Source of the DNA: Streptomyces muensis
GTDB taxonomy: Bacteria; Actinomycetota; Actinomycetes; Streptomycetales; Streptomycetaceae
Assembly: GCF_021474425.1 (NCBI RefSeq)
Contig: NZ_JAKEIP010000025.1
Coordinates: forward strand, 1 to 62,752
DNA: 62,752 nucleotides
Direction: 5' to 3'
Of the stretch, positions 33,101 through 40,907 are shown piece after piece (the first letter of the stretch is position 1; every line of letters starts with the position of its first letter). The notes beneath the pieces are model-generated. The model was not told the origin of the DNA. It did no database searches and saw nothing but the letters and a program-made list of their open reading frames with translations. The translations under genes were made by a program, and so were the position numbers.

Positions 33101-36100
33101 ACGTGTGCGCGGAGCCAGCTCGCCGCCCGTTCGAGGGGGCGGACGGCGAGTGCTGTGCCGACCGCCGCGAGGTGGGGCTGCCCGGTGTACTCCTGCCAGA
33201 GGTCCAGGTCACGTCGGATCTGGTCGGTCTGCGCGAGGAGTTCACGCGGTTCGGGTCGGCCGTCGGCCAGTACGTCGACGAGGCTGGTCCGGCGCGCTGG
33301 TTCCGTGAGCGTGTCGGGTGCGAGGCGGGCGATCAGCCCAGCGGAGTCCAAAGCGGCCTGCATGGCCTCGGTGTGGGGGTGCCCTTCGGGGACGTACCGG
33401 CCCAGCAATCGGCGCTGTTGCTCCGTGGTGTACGGGCCAGGCTGCTGTCGCGTCAGGTCAAGGCCGCGGCGCAGGAGCAGCCCCATGGGCTCGTAGCCCG
33501 TCACGCCGTTGGGCGCGGAGTCCTGCAGGTCGTCCGCCTGGGTGTCGAGGCCCCGGTACCAGGGGCCGAGGAGGCTGCGGTCGGTCACGGCTTGAGCGGC
33601 AAACGCGGCGCTCTCCTTCTGTGCCGCGTGCGCAGCCGTGACCGCCGTGCGCGCGGAGGCCAGCGTGTGCTCGGAACCGGGGCCACTGTCCCGGCGACCG
33701 ACCGAGGCCACGGTGTCCAGCAGCGCGACGGCCTGCCGCAACGGGGCTAGGTGGGCGCGCAGCCAGCGGGCGGCAGCGTCGAGCGGCTGCTTGGTGAGGT
33801 CGGCCGCATGCGGTGCGAGCGACGGGCTGTCCAGATTCCTTCGCCACGTGGCGAGTTCGCTGCGCAGCGCCGTGCCCTGCTCGACGAGTGCAGCCTGAGG
33901 CTCTCGGCCGTCGGCCAGGTGAGTGGCGAGCAGGCTCCGACGGTGGGAGTCGGCGACGGTTTCCGGTGCGAGCACGTGGACCGCTTCGGCATGCGCGAGT
34001 GCCTTGCGCAGTGCCGTGACGTCGGGCAACGCCGTGCCCCGATAGCGGCCGATCAGCTCGGCGTGGGTCGTGGCCAACGACCGCAGCTTCCGGTGCGCGG
34101 TGCACCAGGCGTCGGCGAGTGGCAGCTTGTCGTACAGTTCGCCGCGCCACGAGCCGCCGTGTGTCAGCCGCGCCACGAGCTTCCGGTCGGCCCGGATGCC
34201 GCTGGACAGCATGCCGGCGAGTCCTTGGCGGCCCTCCATGAGCCGGTGGATCGCTTCGGGCAGTTCGGGCGAGGAGACGACTTCGGGCAGGAAGGTGCCC
34301 CGCGCCGCCTCCTCCGCGGCGGCCAGCTCTTCGGCGGCCCCGGAGATCTCCGCGACGGCTGCCTGGACACCGGGAAGTGCCCGGGGATCGAGCCATGCTT
34401 CGAGCGTGCGGTCCGAGGCTGTGGCCAACTCCACGAGCGTGGGCAGGTCCTCGGCCTCCGACGTCGCCTTCGGCCGGCCGCACCCGAGGCGCTCGGCCAC
34501 CGAGTCCGCGTGCTCGGCGGCCATCTCAAGGGTGTCGGCGAGCGTGTCGAACCGCTCGGCCAGCTGCGCGGCCTCGCGGCCGGTCAACGACGCGATGTCG
34601 GCGCCGGGCGGTTCCAGTGCGGCGAGGGCCTGCTCGTTGGCCGGTCGCTCCGCGCTCACTTCCGGACGCAGTTCGGCCCACCCCGGGCCCGCGTGGTCCG
34701 TCGCGAGGGCGTGGGCGGAGAGTATTTGGTCCCGTCGTGTGAAGAAGTCGCTCAGGGCGTCGGCGGCGGCCCCGACCGCCGCCTCCTCCGCCCGTGCGGG
34801 GCCTTCAGGGACCAGCCACTGCTCAAGAGGGCGGTGTTCGGTGCCGCCCACGGCGATCACGTCGCACAGATGACGTGCTTCCTCGGGGCTGCCGGGATTC
34901 GTGAGCCCGGTGACGTGGCTGACGCGGGTAAGGCTCTGCAGGGTCCGCTCCAGCACACCAGCGGTCGCGTCGAACTCCCTGGCGAACTGTCGCGCTCGCT
35001 CCTCCGTGAGTCCGGCAAGGTCGAGGCCTCGCGGCGCCATCGCCGGAAGCGTCCTCTCGGCCTCTCCCGGCTCAGCCGTCAGCCTGGTGGACAGTTCCTG
35101 CCACCGCTCGCCCACCGTCGCGCGTACGGCGGTGCTCGTACGCTGCACCCTGCGCAGTTCCCCCAGGAAGGCGTCGACCCGGTCGTCCACCTCGTCGGCG
35201 AAGGCATCCGTGGTCAGCCAGGCTTCCGGCGCAGGACTCCGCACCTCGAGCAACCGCAGGAGCGCGATCAGACGGTCGATTCCGCTCTGGTCTGTGACGG
35301 GCACTCCCGCCGGCGCGAGATCCCGGTACCGGTCGACCGCCGTCGCGAGCGCGTCCCGTGCCGCCTGCGCCTGCTCCAGCACAGGACGTGGATGCGGCAG
35401 GCCGGCCCGCAGGTCACGCCAGGGGAACGACGGATCGGCGACCGCCTCCCAAGCGTCGGAGATGGCTTCCGTCGCCTCAACGATCAGGCGCAGGTCCTCG
35501 TCACTGAGCGTCTCAGCGCGAAACGTCGCCCCTGCCCCCGTGGGCATGTCGTCACCGTGGCTCAGATAGGCCACCGGCGCCTCGGACAGTTGGCCGACCC
35601 GACCGAGCACGTCGTGCAGAGTCCGTCCCAACGGGTCGCGGACCTCGTTCATCGCTTCGGCGTAGGCGCTGAGCGCGAGGCGCAGTTCCCTGGCCTGGGC
35701 CAGGGTCTGCCGTGACAGCTGCGGTGCGCGCGGTTCCTCCGCGAGAGCCCGGCCCAGCTCCTGGGCCACCGCTTTGCGGCTGGTGTTGTGGCTGTGGAGG
35801 GCCAGGGCGTACGAGTCGAGTCCGACCGACTTCAGCCGGTCGAGGACAACATCGAGGGCCGCCGCCTTCTCACTGACGAACAGCACACTGCGGCCCGCGT
35901 GCATCAGACCGGCGATCATGTTCGTGATCGTCTGGCTCTTGCCCGTGCCGGGCGGTCCGTCCAGGACGAACGACTGTCCGGCCACGGCCGCGGCGACGGC
36001 CTGCCGTTGCGAGGCGTCGGCGTCAAGCACCAGCGGACTGTCTTCGGGCGGGCTCAGTTCGTCGATCCGGTCGAGCTCGACCTCCTCGAAGTCGAAACGG

Positions 36101-36915
36101 TCGGATGCGAGTCCGGAATTCGGACCGAGCGCCATCGCCTGCACGAGGTCACTGCCGAGGACACGGTCCTCGTTGTCCAGCAGGTCCTGGTACATCGACT
36201 CCTTGTGGGAGGCGAAGAGTGCGAGCACCACACGGTCGGAGAGCTGCCACCCCGACTTGCCCGCCACCGCGCGAGCCGCCGCGGAGAGCACCGCCTGCAG
36301 GTCCGAAGGGTCCTGTTCGACAACCGGCGCCCAGTCGATATGGAATTGCTCCAGCTTCACCTTCAGGGCCGGGTTGAGGCGCGGCTCCTCGTCGTCGCTC
36401 GCCCTGAGGCGGATCCGGCCGTTGCGAGCTCGCTCGATGACCACCGGCATCAGGACCAGGGGGGCGTCGCTGCCCGCCTCAGCGCCGTCCTCGCGCCAGC
36501 GGAGCATGCCGACGCCGAGGTTGAGGGTCCACAGGCCATAGTCGTTGAAGACCTGCGTCGCTTTGGCGCGCAGGCTGTTCAACGCGCGCAGGAGGGAAGG
36601 CGCCGTGGTCTTCTGGGTGAAGATTCCGTCGGTGCGGTCACCCTTCTTCGTGAGGACCACATCACCGGTTCTCACGCCGTCTCCGGCCTCCGGTTCCTCG
36701 TCCGGGAGCGACGCGAAGTCCCAGCCGCGGGCGAGGCCTGCGACGAGCTCCTGTGCGGACGGGGTCGAGATCTCCAGTGTCGCCGACTTGGTGTGGCGGA
36801 AATTGAGCAGCCGATTACGGCCGCTCAGGTCCACCAGAGAGGTACGCCAGCTCTCAAGCATCGCCTTGAGCCGGTCGAGTTCCTGGCTGCCCCCGAAGTC
36901 ACCCGAGTTCGTCAC
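30148..36915 (-). CDS. Giant DUF4011/DUF3320 helicase-nuclease
   Basis: A 2255-residue SF1 helicase of the DUF4011 family: the N-terminus has SWRTSLVDLSGRNRLLNFR, Walker A is DGPPGTGKSQTI near residue 350, and a long helical insertion follows. Then Walker B DVVIFDEASQVLPQD, motif III VAGDQKQLPPTSFF, and VQGDERDVIILSIGYG. A DUF559/MTES_1575-type nuclease segment (VGVAGFRIDMAV, LGIECDGAMYHSS, RDRDRLREAVL) precedes the C-terminal DUF3320 domain (about 2120-2255). GTG 36915 follows an AGGGA site; the frame to 37002 is longer but lacks one. It stands alone beside attR; homologues are found in defence islands. Confidence 0.85.
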   Translation of the reverse strand: MTNSGDFGGSQELDRLKAMLESWRTSLVDLSGRNRLLNFRHTKSATLEISTPSAQELVAGLARGWDFASLPDEEPEAGDGVRTGDVVLTKKGDRTDGIFTQKTTAPSLLRALNSLRAKATQVFNDYGLWTLNLGVGMLRWREDGAEAGSDAPLVLMPVVIERARNGRIRLRASDDEEPRLNPALKVKLEQFHIDWAPVVEQDPSDLQAVLSAAARAVAGKSGWQLSDRVVLALFASHKESMYQDLLDNEDRVLGSDLVQAMALGPNSGLASDRFDFEEVELDRIDELSPPEDSPLVLDADASQRQAVAAAVAGQSFVLDGPPGTGKSQTITNMIAGLMHAGRSVLFVSEKAAALDVVLDRLKSVGLDSYALALHSHNTSRKAVAQELGRALAEEPRAPQLSRQTLAQARELRLALSAYAEAMNEVRDPLGRTLHDVLGRVGQLSEAPVAYLSHGDDMPTGAGATFRAETLSDEDLRLIVEATEAISDAWEAVADPSFPWRDLRAGLPHPRPVLEQAQAARDALATAVDRYRDLAPAGVPVTDQSGIDRLIALLRLLEVRSPAPEAWLTTDAFADEVDDRVDAFLGELRRVQRTSTAVRATVGERWQELSTRLTAEPGEAERTLPAMAPRGLDLAGLTEERARQFAREFDATAGVLERTLQSLTRVSHVTGLTNPGSPEEARHLCDVIAVGGTEHRPLEQWLVPEGPARAEEAAVGAAADALSDFFTRRDQILSAHALATDHAGPGWAELRPEVSAERPANEQALAALEPPGADIASLTGREAAQLAERFDTLADTLEMAAEHADSVAERLGCGRPKATSEAEDLPTLVELATASDRTLEAWLDPRALPGVQAAVAEISGAAEELAAAEEAARGTFLPEVVSSPELPEAIHRLMEGRQGLAGMLSSGIRADRKLVARLTHGGSWRGELYDKLPLADAWCTAHRKLRSLATTHAELIGRYRGTALPDVTALRKALAHAEAVHVLAPETVADSHRRSLLATHLADGREPQAALVEQGTALRSELATWRRNLDSPSLAPHAADLTKQPLDAAARWLRAHLAPLRQAVALLDTVASVGRRDSGPGSEHTLASARTAVTAAHAAQKESAAFAAQAVTDRSLLGPWYRGLDTQADDLQDSAPNGVTGYEPMGLLLRRGLDLTRQQPGPYTTEQQRRLLGRYVPEGHPHTEAMQAALDSAGLIARLAPDTLTEPARRTSLVDVLADGRPEPRELLAQTDQIRRDLDLWQEYTGQPHLAAVGTALAVRPLERAASWLRAHVEPFEDAADLIRSTARVMDEETGLTLSRAREAVAAVVSARAAESAFAENDATYRSLLGSLYQGAETDRDAILDALDWAQKVRRTAHGGHSAPLPREAAQLMLAASADPSVAARASDWSRQREALAGYFEPERAEELRRELAESLTAAQSVLSRLDRDPFGPEAWTSCADALTLLSRYHLDGLPDQLARREVSAEDFPAAMERAVLTAWVEHQLATDQRLKPMRAVERDQLVERFQRADQDLVAAAHAEVIAACNSRRPRRTSVGQAAVIRREAEKQRRHMPVRHLLKQTRDVVRLVKPCFMMSPLTVSQFLPPDFEFDVVIFDEASQVLPQDAVNSVYRGKALIVAGDQKQLPPTSFFTAAGDSDDGDEWDEDATDGFESILDMCKASGVLRGLPLRWHYRSRHENLIAFSNHEFYDNSMVTFPGALEQGPDIGVEFIKADGVYDRGGSSDNPLEAAKVAQRVIHHFDTRPEHTLGVVALSKAQAEAIEVAVQKARAARPDLDHHFTEGRLDGFFIKNLETVQGDERDVIILSIGYGPDHRGKLLSTFGPINREGGWRRLNVAVTRARRRMEVVASFHGGDLPDSANKSVQHLKRYLQYAQHGPAILQTEAADPDAAPESPFEEEVIDVLRGWGYEVQPQVGVAGFRIDMAVRHPGAPGTYALGIECDGAMYHSSRAARDRDRLREAVLRDLGWRLHRIWGTDWYRNRRDAMARLRAAVEAACAEDPHAVRVAPPVGVDGSGGNPGNGDSTAEVVDGPMSAEGGAPVEVAGGPAAPRVEFVTVDAGPAPWSRPYQEVDLDLLAEVRDRSSSQRGMWRVDLQDPDALDVVADVALCVVEVEGPVEKEVIYTRVRLAWGLGRAGQVVRDRIDRALRRLLKQGKIVHVGTAYDRPGHETEFARTPTERCARRVAEVPAAERQLVLRNVVDEGPGVHREDLLREAARFFGWARLGADIRDALSGDIDVLIAAGDLIESEGGLMPAESS

Positions 36916-37259
36916 GCTGGTCCCTGATGTTGTCGCTTCTGGGCCAACGGAGCACCGGCGTCGACGGCAGTCCCCTCTGCCGCCAACGCAAAACGCGGCC
37001 ACAGACGTCCGTACTGTCCTGGTGGCCGCACAAGTCCCGCTGATCCCCCCTGGAGGCGAATTCTACGGTCAGCGCACCAATGCGTGAAGCGTTAACTACG
37101 GAACGGTTCCTCGGCGGTCACGAAGCCTCGGTGGGCCGAGCTCGCAGCGCCTAAGGAGCAGCGAAGGGAACCCGGTCCCACGAGCATCATCGACACCGCG
37201 GTCGCGTTCGCCCTGGCCTCCGTCGCAGATCGGAGACCCTTCCAAGACAATGTCTCAGG
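36916..37259. other. Gene-free right end of island
   Basis: Promoter region of the DUF4011 gene plus the space up to the repeat. No gene or recombinase is visible. Small open frames here lack codon bias and ribosome binding sites. Confidence 0.45.
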
Positions 37260-37288
37260 GCGGCAGACGAGTCGGGCTATACGCCGGG
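37260..37288 (-). repeat. Right attachment-site copy within rnpB
   Basis: Perfect 29-bp match to 1655-1683; it covers the last 28 nt of the RNase P RNA gene plus one base, including the 3' strand of helix P1 (GACTCGTCTGCC) and the CCGGCGTATAGCCC segment. Confidence 0.8.
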
Positions 37289-37676
37289 TTCTGTTCCCCG
37301 CCCCCCTCGCGGGAGCCGGGGCGACGGCCATCCATCTACGACCGGCGTTACCACCGGCCTCCTGCGGTCTACCCGCGGACTCGGGCGGGCAGCCCTCGAA
37401 CGTCCGCGCAGAGCGCGTTTTACGGCGCTCCTCTTGACCTTGCTCCGGGTGGGGTTTACCTAGCTGCTCAGGTCACCCTGAGCACTGGTGGTCTCTTACA
37501 CCACCGTTTCACCCTTACCCAGCGCCTGAGCGCCGGGCGGTTTGCTTTCTGTGGCACTGTCCCGCGGGTCACCCCGGGTGGCCGTTAGCCACCACCCTGC
37601 CCTGTGGAGCCCGGACGTTCCTCGGGAAGCCCCTCAAGGGGACTCCACGCGGCCGTCCGCCCGGCTCGTCTGCCGT
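37261..37676 (-). ncRNA. rnpB: RNase P RNA
   Basis: The ribozyme of RNase P, which trims tRNA 5' leaders. The minus strand begins with CGGCAGACGAGCCGGGC, which pairs with the 3' terminus GCCCGACTCGTCTGCCG to form P1. The conserved GGAACGTCCGGGCTCCACAG (about 37630-37600), the CACAGAAAGCAAACCGCC segment and the late AGATGGATGGCCGTCGCC ... ACAGAACCCGGCG are all present. Length about 416 nt fits type A actinobacterial RNA. The exact ends are inferred from the P1 helix. Its 5' end overlaps the end of the EamA gene. Confidence 0.95.
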
Positions 37677-38575
37677 GTCGACCATGGTACCCGGCGGGTG
37701 GGGCGGGCCGGGCCCGCGGCCGTGGCCTTGGCCGTGGCGAGGACCGAGCCGGCCAGGATCAGGGCGAAGGACGCGGCGATCGTCGGTGTCAGGCGCTCGT
37801 CCAGGAAGAGCGCGCCCGCCGCCACCGCCACCGCCGGGTTGACGTACGTGATCACCGTGGCCCGTGTCGGGCCCGCCTCCTTGATCAGTTCCAGGAAGGC
37901 GACGAAGGCTATCGCCGTGCAGATCACGCCCAGCGCGGCCAACGCCGTCAGGGCCTCGGCCGAGGGGACCGTGGTCGGCCAGGTCAGCGCCGCCGCGGGG
38001 GCGTAGACCAGCGCGGCCAGTGCCAGGCAGGAGGCCGTGAGCTGGAGGGACGGGACGTCCTTCAGCCAGCGCGCCGCGATCAGCGGGGCCGTGGCGTAGC
38101 CCAGCACCGTGACCAGGACCTCGGCGAGGGAGAGGGCGTCGCCGCCGGTGAGGTGCGGGAGGGTCAGTACCGTCACGCCCGCCAGGCCGAGTGCCAGCCC
38201 GGTCGTACGCCGTACGCCCAGGCGTTCCGTGTCGCCGAACGAGCGGGCTACGACGACTCCGACGATCGGGACGCCGGCGATCAGCAGTCCCGCCGTGGAG
38301 CTGGAGAGGTGGCGTTCGGCGTCCGTGAGCGTGAACCACGGGCCGATGATCTCTATGCACGCGAAGGCCAGCAGGGGGCGCCAGTGGGTCCGGACCGTCC
38401 GGGTCAGGCCGCCCTGGCGCAGTGCGAAGGGGAGCAGGAGCACCGCGCCCAGCGCGCAGCGCGTGAACACCACCATCGACGGGGAGACCTCCTCCACCGC
38501 CACCTTGATCATCAGATACGGGACGCCCCAGATCACTCCCATGAGGGAGAACAGAAACCAGCCTCGTGCAGTCAT
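37634..38575 (-). CDS. EamA/DMT-family transporter
   Basis: A 313-residue ten-helix drug/metabolite transporter: two EamA repeats, the first with SLMGVIWGVPYLMIKVA and RCALGAVLLL, the second with ALTALAALGVICTAIAFVAF and ITYVNPAVAVAAGALFL before LILAGSVLA. Substrate unknown. The last 14 codons lie inside rnpB, so the C-terminus reads RNase P sequence. This is probably tolerated because the tail is cytoplasmic. Same strand as rnpB, whose promoter must lie within this coding region. Confidence 0.85.
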   Translation of the reverse strand: MTARGWFLFSLMGVIWGVPYLMIKVAVEEVSPSMVVFTRCALGAVLLLPFALRQGGLTRTVRTHWRPLLAFACIEIIGPWFTLTDAERHLSSSTAGLLIAGVPIVGVVVARSFGDTERLGVRRTTGLALGLAGVTVLTLPHLTGGDALSLAEVLVTVLGYATAPLIAARWLKDVPSLQLTASCLALAALVYAPAAALTWPTTVPSAEALTALAALGVICTAIAFVAFLELIKEAGPTRATVITYVNPAVAVAAGALFLDERLTPTIAASFALILAGSVLATAKATAAGPARPTRRVPWSTRQTSRADGRVESP

Positions 38576-38597
38576 GAGGTGAGTCTCGGGGGTGGCC

Positions 38598-39416
38598 TCA
38601 CCGTCGGTCTTGAACGCTGTTGCGGTACGCCGCCGGGGTCACCCCGACGACCCGGCGGAACCATCGGGTGAGGTGCGCCTGGTCCGCGAAGCCGACCAGG
38701 ACGGCGACCTCGGCGGGGCGCAGGCCGGCCTCCAGCAGGCCGCGGGCCCTGGTCACGCGGTGCTGGGCGAGCCAGGCGTACGGCGGCACTCCCATCGTCG
38801 TACGGAAGGCGCGCAGGAGCTGGTAGCGGGACATGCCCAGGTCGGTGGCGAGGTCGGCCAGGGAGGGCGGGGCGAGCAGTTCGTCGGCGAGGCGGTCGCG
38901 TACCAGGAGGGCCACCCGGTCCGCGCCGGGCATCCTGTCGTCGGCCGGGCGGGCCGTGGAGTGGCGGCGGGCGAGTGCGCTGAGCAGCCAGGGGAGGCGG
39001 GACTCGGCCTCCAGCGGGTCGGGGCAGGCGCTCAGTTCGGTGTGGGCGCGGCGCAGGGCGGCAGCCAGTTCGGGGTCGTTCAGGACGGGTTCGCGGAAGT
39101 GCGGGAGGCCGCCTGTGGTGCCGTCGGACAGCAGGGCGGAAGCCGCGTACAGGGCCTGGTAGGCGTAACCCTCGGGGGCCGCGGGGCCGCCCGTGTGCAT
39201 CTCTCCGGGTTCCAGTACGACGATGGAGCCGGGGCCCGAGCGGATGTGCCCGCCCCGGTAGGCGATGACCTCCAGCCCGCCCACTGTCACGCCGACGGTG
39301 AACTCCTCGTGCGCGTGCGGGGCGTAGACGTGCCGGGCGAAGCGGGCGGTGAGCAGATCGAGCACGGGTCCGCCCCGGCCGAGCCTCGCCCTGGTCCACA
39401 GTGCCTGTTCGCTCAC
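38598..39416 (-). CDS. AraC-family regulator
   Basis: A 272-residue AraC regulator. The cupin-type N-terminus includes HVYAPHAHEEFTVGV, GGLEVIAYRGG and VLEPGEMHTG. The C-terminal double helix-turn-helix includes SLADLATDLGMSRYQLLRAF, then RPAEVAVLVGFADQAHLTRW and RVVGVTPAAYR. GTG 39416 is preferred because of a GAGGGGG site; the longer frame enters the MerR promoter. It lies 22 bp upstream of the EamA gene on the same strand, a frequent arrangement in which the regulator responds to the transported compound. Confidence 0.85.
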   Translation of the reverse strand: MSEQALWTRARLGRGGPVLDLLTARFARHVYAPHAHEEFTVGVTVGGLEVIAYRGGHIRSGPGSIVVLEPGEMHTGGPAAPEGYAYQALYAASALLSDGTTGGLPHFREPVLNDPELAAALRRAHTELSACPDPLEAESRLPWLLSALARRHSTARPADDRMPGADRVALLVRDRLADELLAPPSLADLATDLGMSRYQLLRAFRTTMGVPPYAWLAQHRVTRARGLLEAGLRPAEVAVLVGFADQAHLTRWFRRVVGVTPAAYRNSVQDRR

Positions 39417-39497
39417 TTCACGCCCCCTCTTCCGCAGGGGCTCAACACCGGGGGCCCCGTTTTCATGCCACGGAGCCGCCGGGCGTGGTGCGTCCGC

Positions 39498-39528
39498 TTG
39501 ACCCTGCCGCAACGTCAACGTTTGTACT
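39498..39528 (+). promoter_or_regulatory. MerR-type promoter with 19-bp spacer
   Basis: TTGACC (39498-39503), a 19-bp spacer and TGTACT (39523-39528). Inverted arms TTGAC and GTCAA (39514-39518) lie in the spacer, the form used by MerR regulators that twist the promoter. The ATG at 39535 follows within 7 nt, so the transcript is probably leaderless and autoregulated. Confidence 0.7.
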
Positions 39529-39534
39529 GATCCC

Positions 39535-40293
39535 ATGCGGATCGGAGAACTCGCCGCCGCCGTCGGCGTCACCACGCGCACGGTGCGGCACTACCACCAT
39601 CAGGGGCTGCTGCCCGAGCCGGAGCGGCGGCCGAACGGTTACCGGGAGTACACGCTGCGGCATGCCGTCGTGCTGGCGCGGATCCGGCGGCTCACGGAGC
39701 TGGGGCTGGGGCTCGCGGAGGTGCGGGACGTGCTCGCCGAGGATGCCGGGAAGGATCTCGTCGAGGTGCTGACCGAGCTCGACGAGGATCTGGCGCGGCA
39801 GGAGGACGCCATCCGGGACCGTCGGGCGCGGCTTCGGGCGTTGCTGGAGACGGAGGGCGGGCTGCCGGCCGAGGGGCCGGTGTCGCCCCGGTTGGCCGCC
39901 CTGTTCCAGGACATGGCGCACGTGTCCGACTCCCCCATGGCCGCCAAGGACCGCGAGATGCTCGCGCTCATCGAGACCACCGCCGATCCCGAGGGGCGCG
40001 AGCAGCTCATGGAGGCGCTGGGGAGCGCGCTCGCCCGGCCGGGCGGCCAGGAGCGGGCCCTCGCCGCGTACGCCCTGCTCGACGAGCTCGTCGACGCCGA
40101 TCCGGCCGACCCGCGCGTGGAGGAGGCGGCCCGCGCGCTCGCCGGCTGCCTTCCGCGCGATCTGCTCCCCGAGCCGCTGGACGTCGACCCCGACAACAGC
40201 TTCCTGCGCGCCTTCTACGCCGATTTCGCCCCGGCACAGGCGGAGGCCATCCGCCGTACCTTGCAGCTGCTCATGGAAGGGGACGGACCGTGA
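39535..40293 (+). CDS. MerR-family regulator
   Basis: A 252-residue MerR protein. The winged helix is RIGELAAAVGVTTRTVRHYH and GYREYTLRHAVVLARIRRL, and a coiled coil spans about 78-110. The C-terminal effector region (130-245) is helical, TipA-like in size, with no cysteine ligands, so a metal sensor is unlikely; a drug or small organic ligand is more probable. Its stop overlaps the next start as ATGA, indicating co-expression with the membrane protein. Confidence 0.85.
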   Translation: MRIGELAAAVGVTTRTVRHYHHQGLLPEPERRPNGYREYTLRHAVVLARIRRLTELGLGLAEVRDVLAEDAGKDLVEVLTELDEDLARQEDAIRDRRARLRALLETEGGLPAEGPVSPRLAALFQDMAHVSDSPMAAKDREMLALIETTADPEGREQLMEALGSALARPGGQERALAAYALLDELVDADPADPRVEEAARALAGCLPRDLLPEPLDVDPDNSFLRAFYADFAPAQAEAIRRTLQLLMEGDGP

Positions 40294-40907
40294 TGAGGAG
40301 CATGCTCGTCCTCCTGCGGCACGAACTGCGGCTCCTCGCCAGTCTCGGGCTGTGGGTGGCACGGCGCCGGCACGGGGTCGGTGCCGGCACCGGCTTCGGG
40401 TACGCGCGTGGGCAGGGCACGATGATGCTGGGATTCGGGTTCGTGATCGTGATCGAGTCGATCACCATGTCCGTACTGCTGCGGAACTACCCGGCCGTGC
40501 AACGGGCGTGGTTCACGGTGGACCTGTACACCCTCGTGATCATCATCGGGATGCACGCCGCCTCCGTCGTACGGCCGCATGTCCTCGACGCCGGCTCGCT
40601 GCGCGTCCGGCGTGCCGCGCACGTCGATCTGCGCATACCGCTGGAGAAGATCGCGCGGGTGCGCCGCGAGTCGCGCCACACCCATGAACGGGCCGAGGGC
40701 GAACTCAACCTCGCCATCGCCGCGCAGACCACCGTGACGCTCGAACTCACCGAGCCCGTCGCCCACTTCACCTTCCTCGGCCGCCGTCGGGACGTCCGTC
40801 TCGTGCGCCTGCACGCCGACGACGCCGACAGTTTCGTCAAGGCGGTCACGCAGGCGCGAAACGCACGCTCGCCGCTCCCGGACGTGTCTGCCACGAGGCC
40901 TGCGTGA
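40290..40907 (+). CDS. Membrane protein co-expressed with MerR regulator
   Basis: A 205-residue protein with two clear hydrophobic segments (TMMLGFGFVIVIESITMSVLL about 48-68, and LYTLVIIIGMHAASVV about 83-98) and a soluble C-terminal domain (115-205) with LEKIARVRRESRHTHERAEG and VTLELTEP, a PH-like beta pattern. Unknown function. The ATGA overlap with the MerR gene suggests it is its target. Its last 62 nt overlap the convergent RNB gene. Confidence 0.75.
   Translation: MMRSMLVLLRHELRLLASLGLWVARRRHGVGAGTGFGYARGQGTMMLGFGFVIVIESITMSVLLRNYPAVQRAWFTVDLYTLVIIIGMHAASVVRPHVLDAGSLRVRRAAHVDLRIPLEKIARVRRESRHTHERAEGELNLAIAAQTTVTLELTEPVAHFTFLGRRRDVRLVRLHADDADSFVKAVTQARNARSPLPDVSATRPA

Larger units (their letters stand above)
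1655..37288. mobile_element. Putative integrated genomic island in the rnpB 3' end
   Basis: The two perfect 29-bp direct repeats at 1655-1683 and 37260-37288 are the 3' terminus of RNase P RNA, complete in context on the right and orphaned on the left. That is the classic footprint of site-specific integration into the end of an RNA gene. Everything between is accessory: pPIWI-RE, Fe-S nucleases, helicases, HEPN, PIN, DUF262, DUF2075 and DUF4011 genes. No tyrosine or serine recombinase, relaxase, Rep or Tra gene is visible, so the island is either non-autonomous, decayed, or the inner part of a tandem array whose integrase lies left of position 1. Confidence 0.7.

Noticed and set aside
30028..35715. 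920- and 654-codon plus-strand frames
   Set aside because: Both lie opposite the DUF4011 gene and encode low-complexity Gly/Arg/Val-rich sequence.
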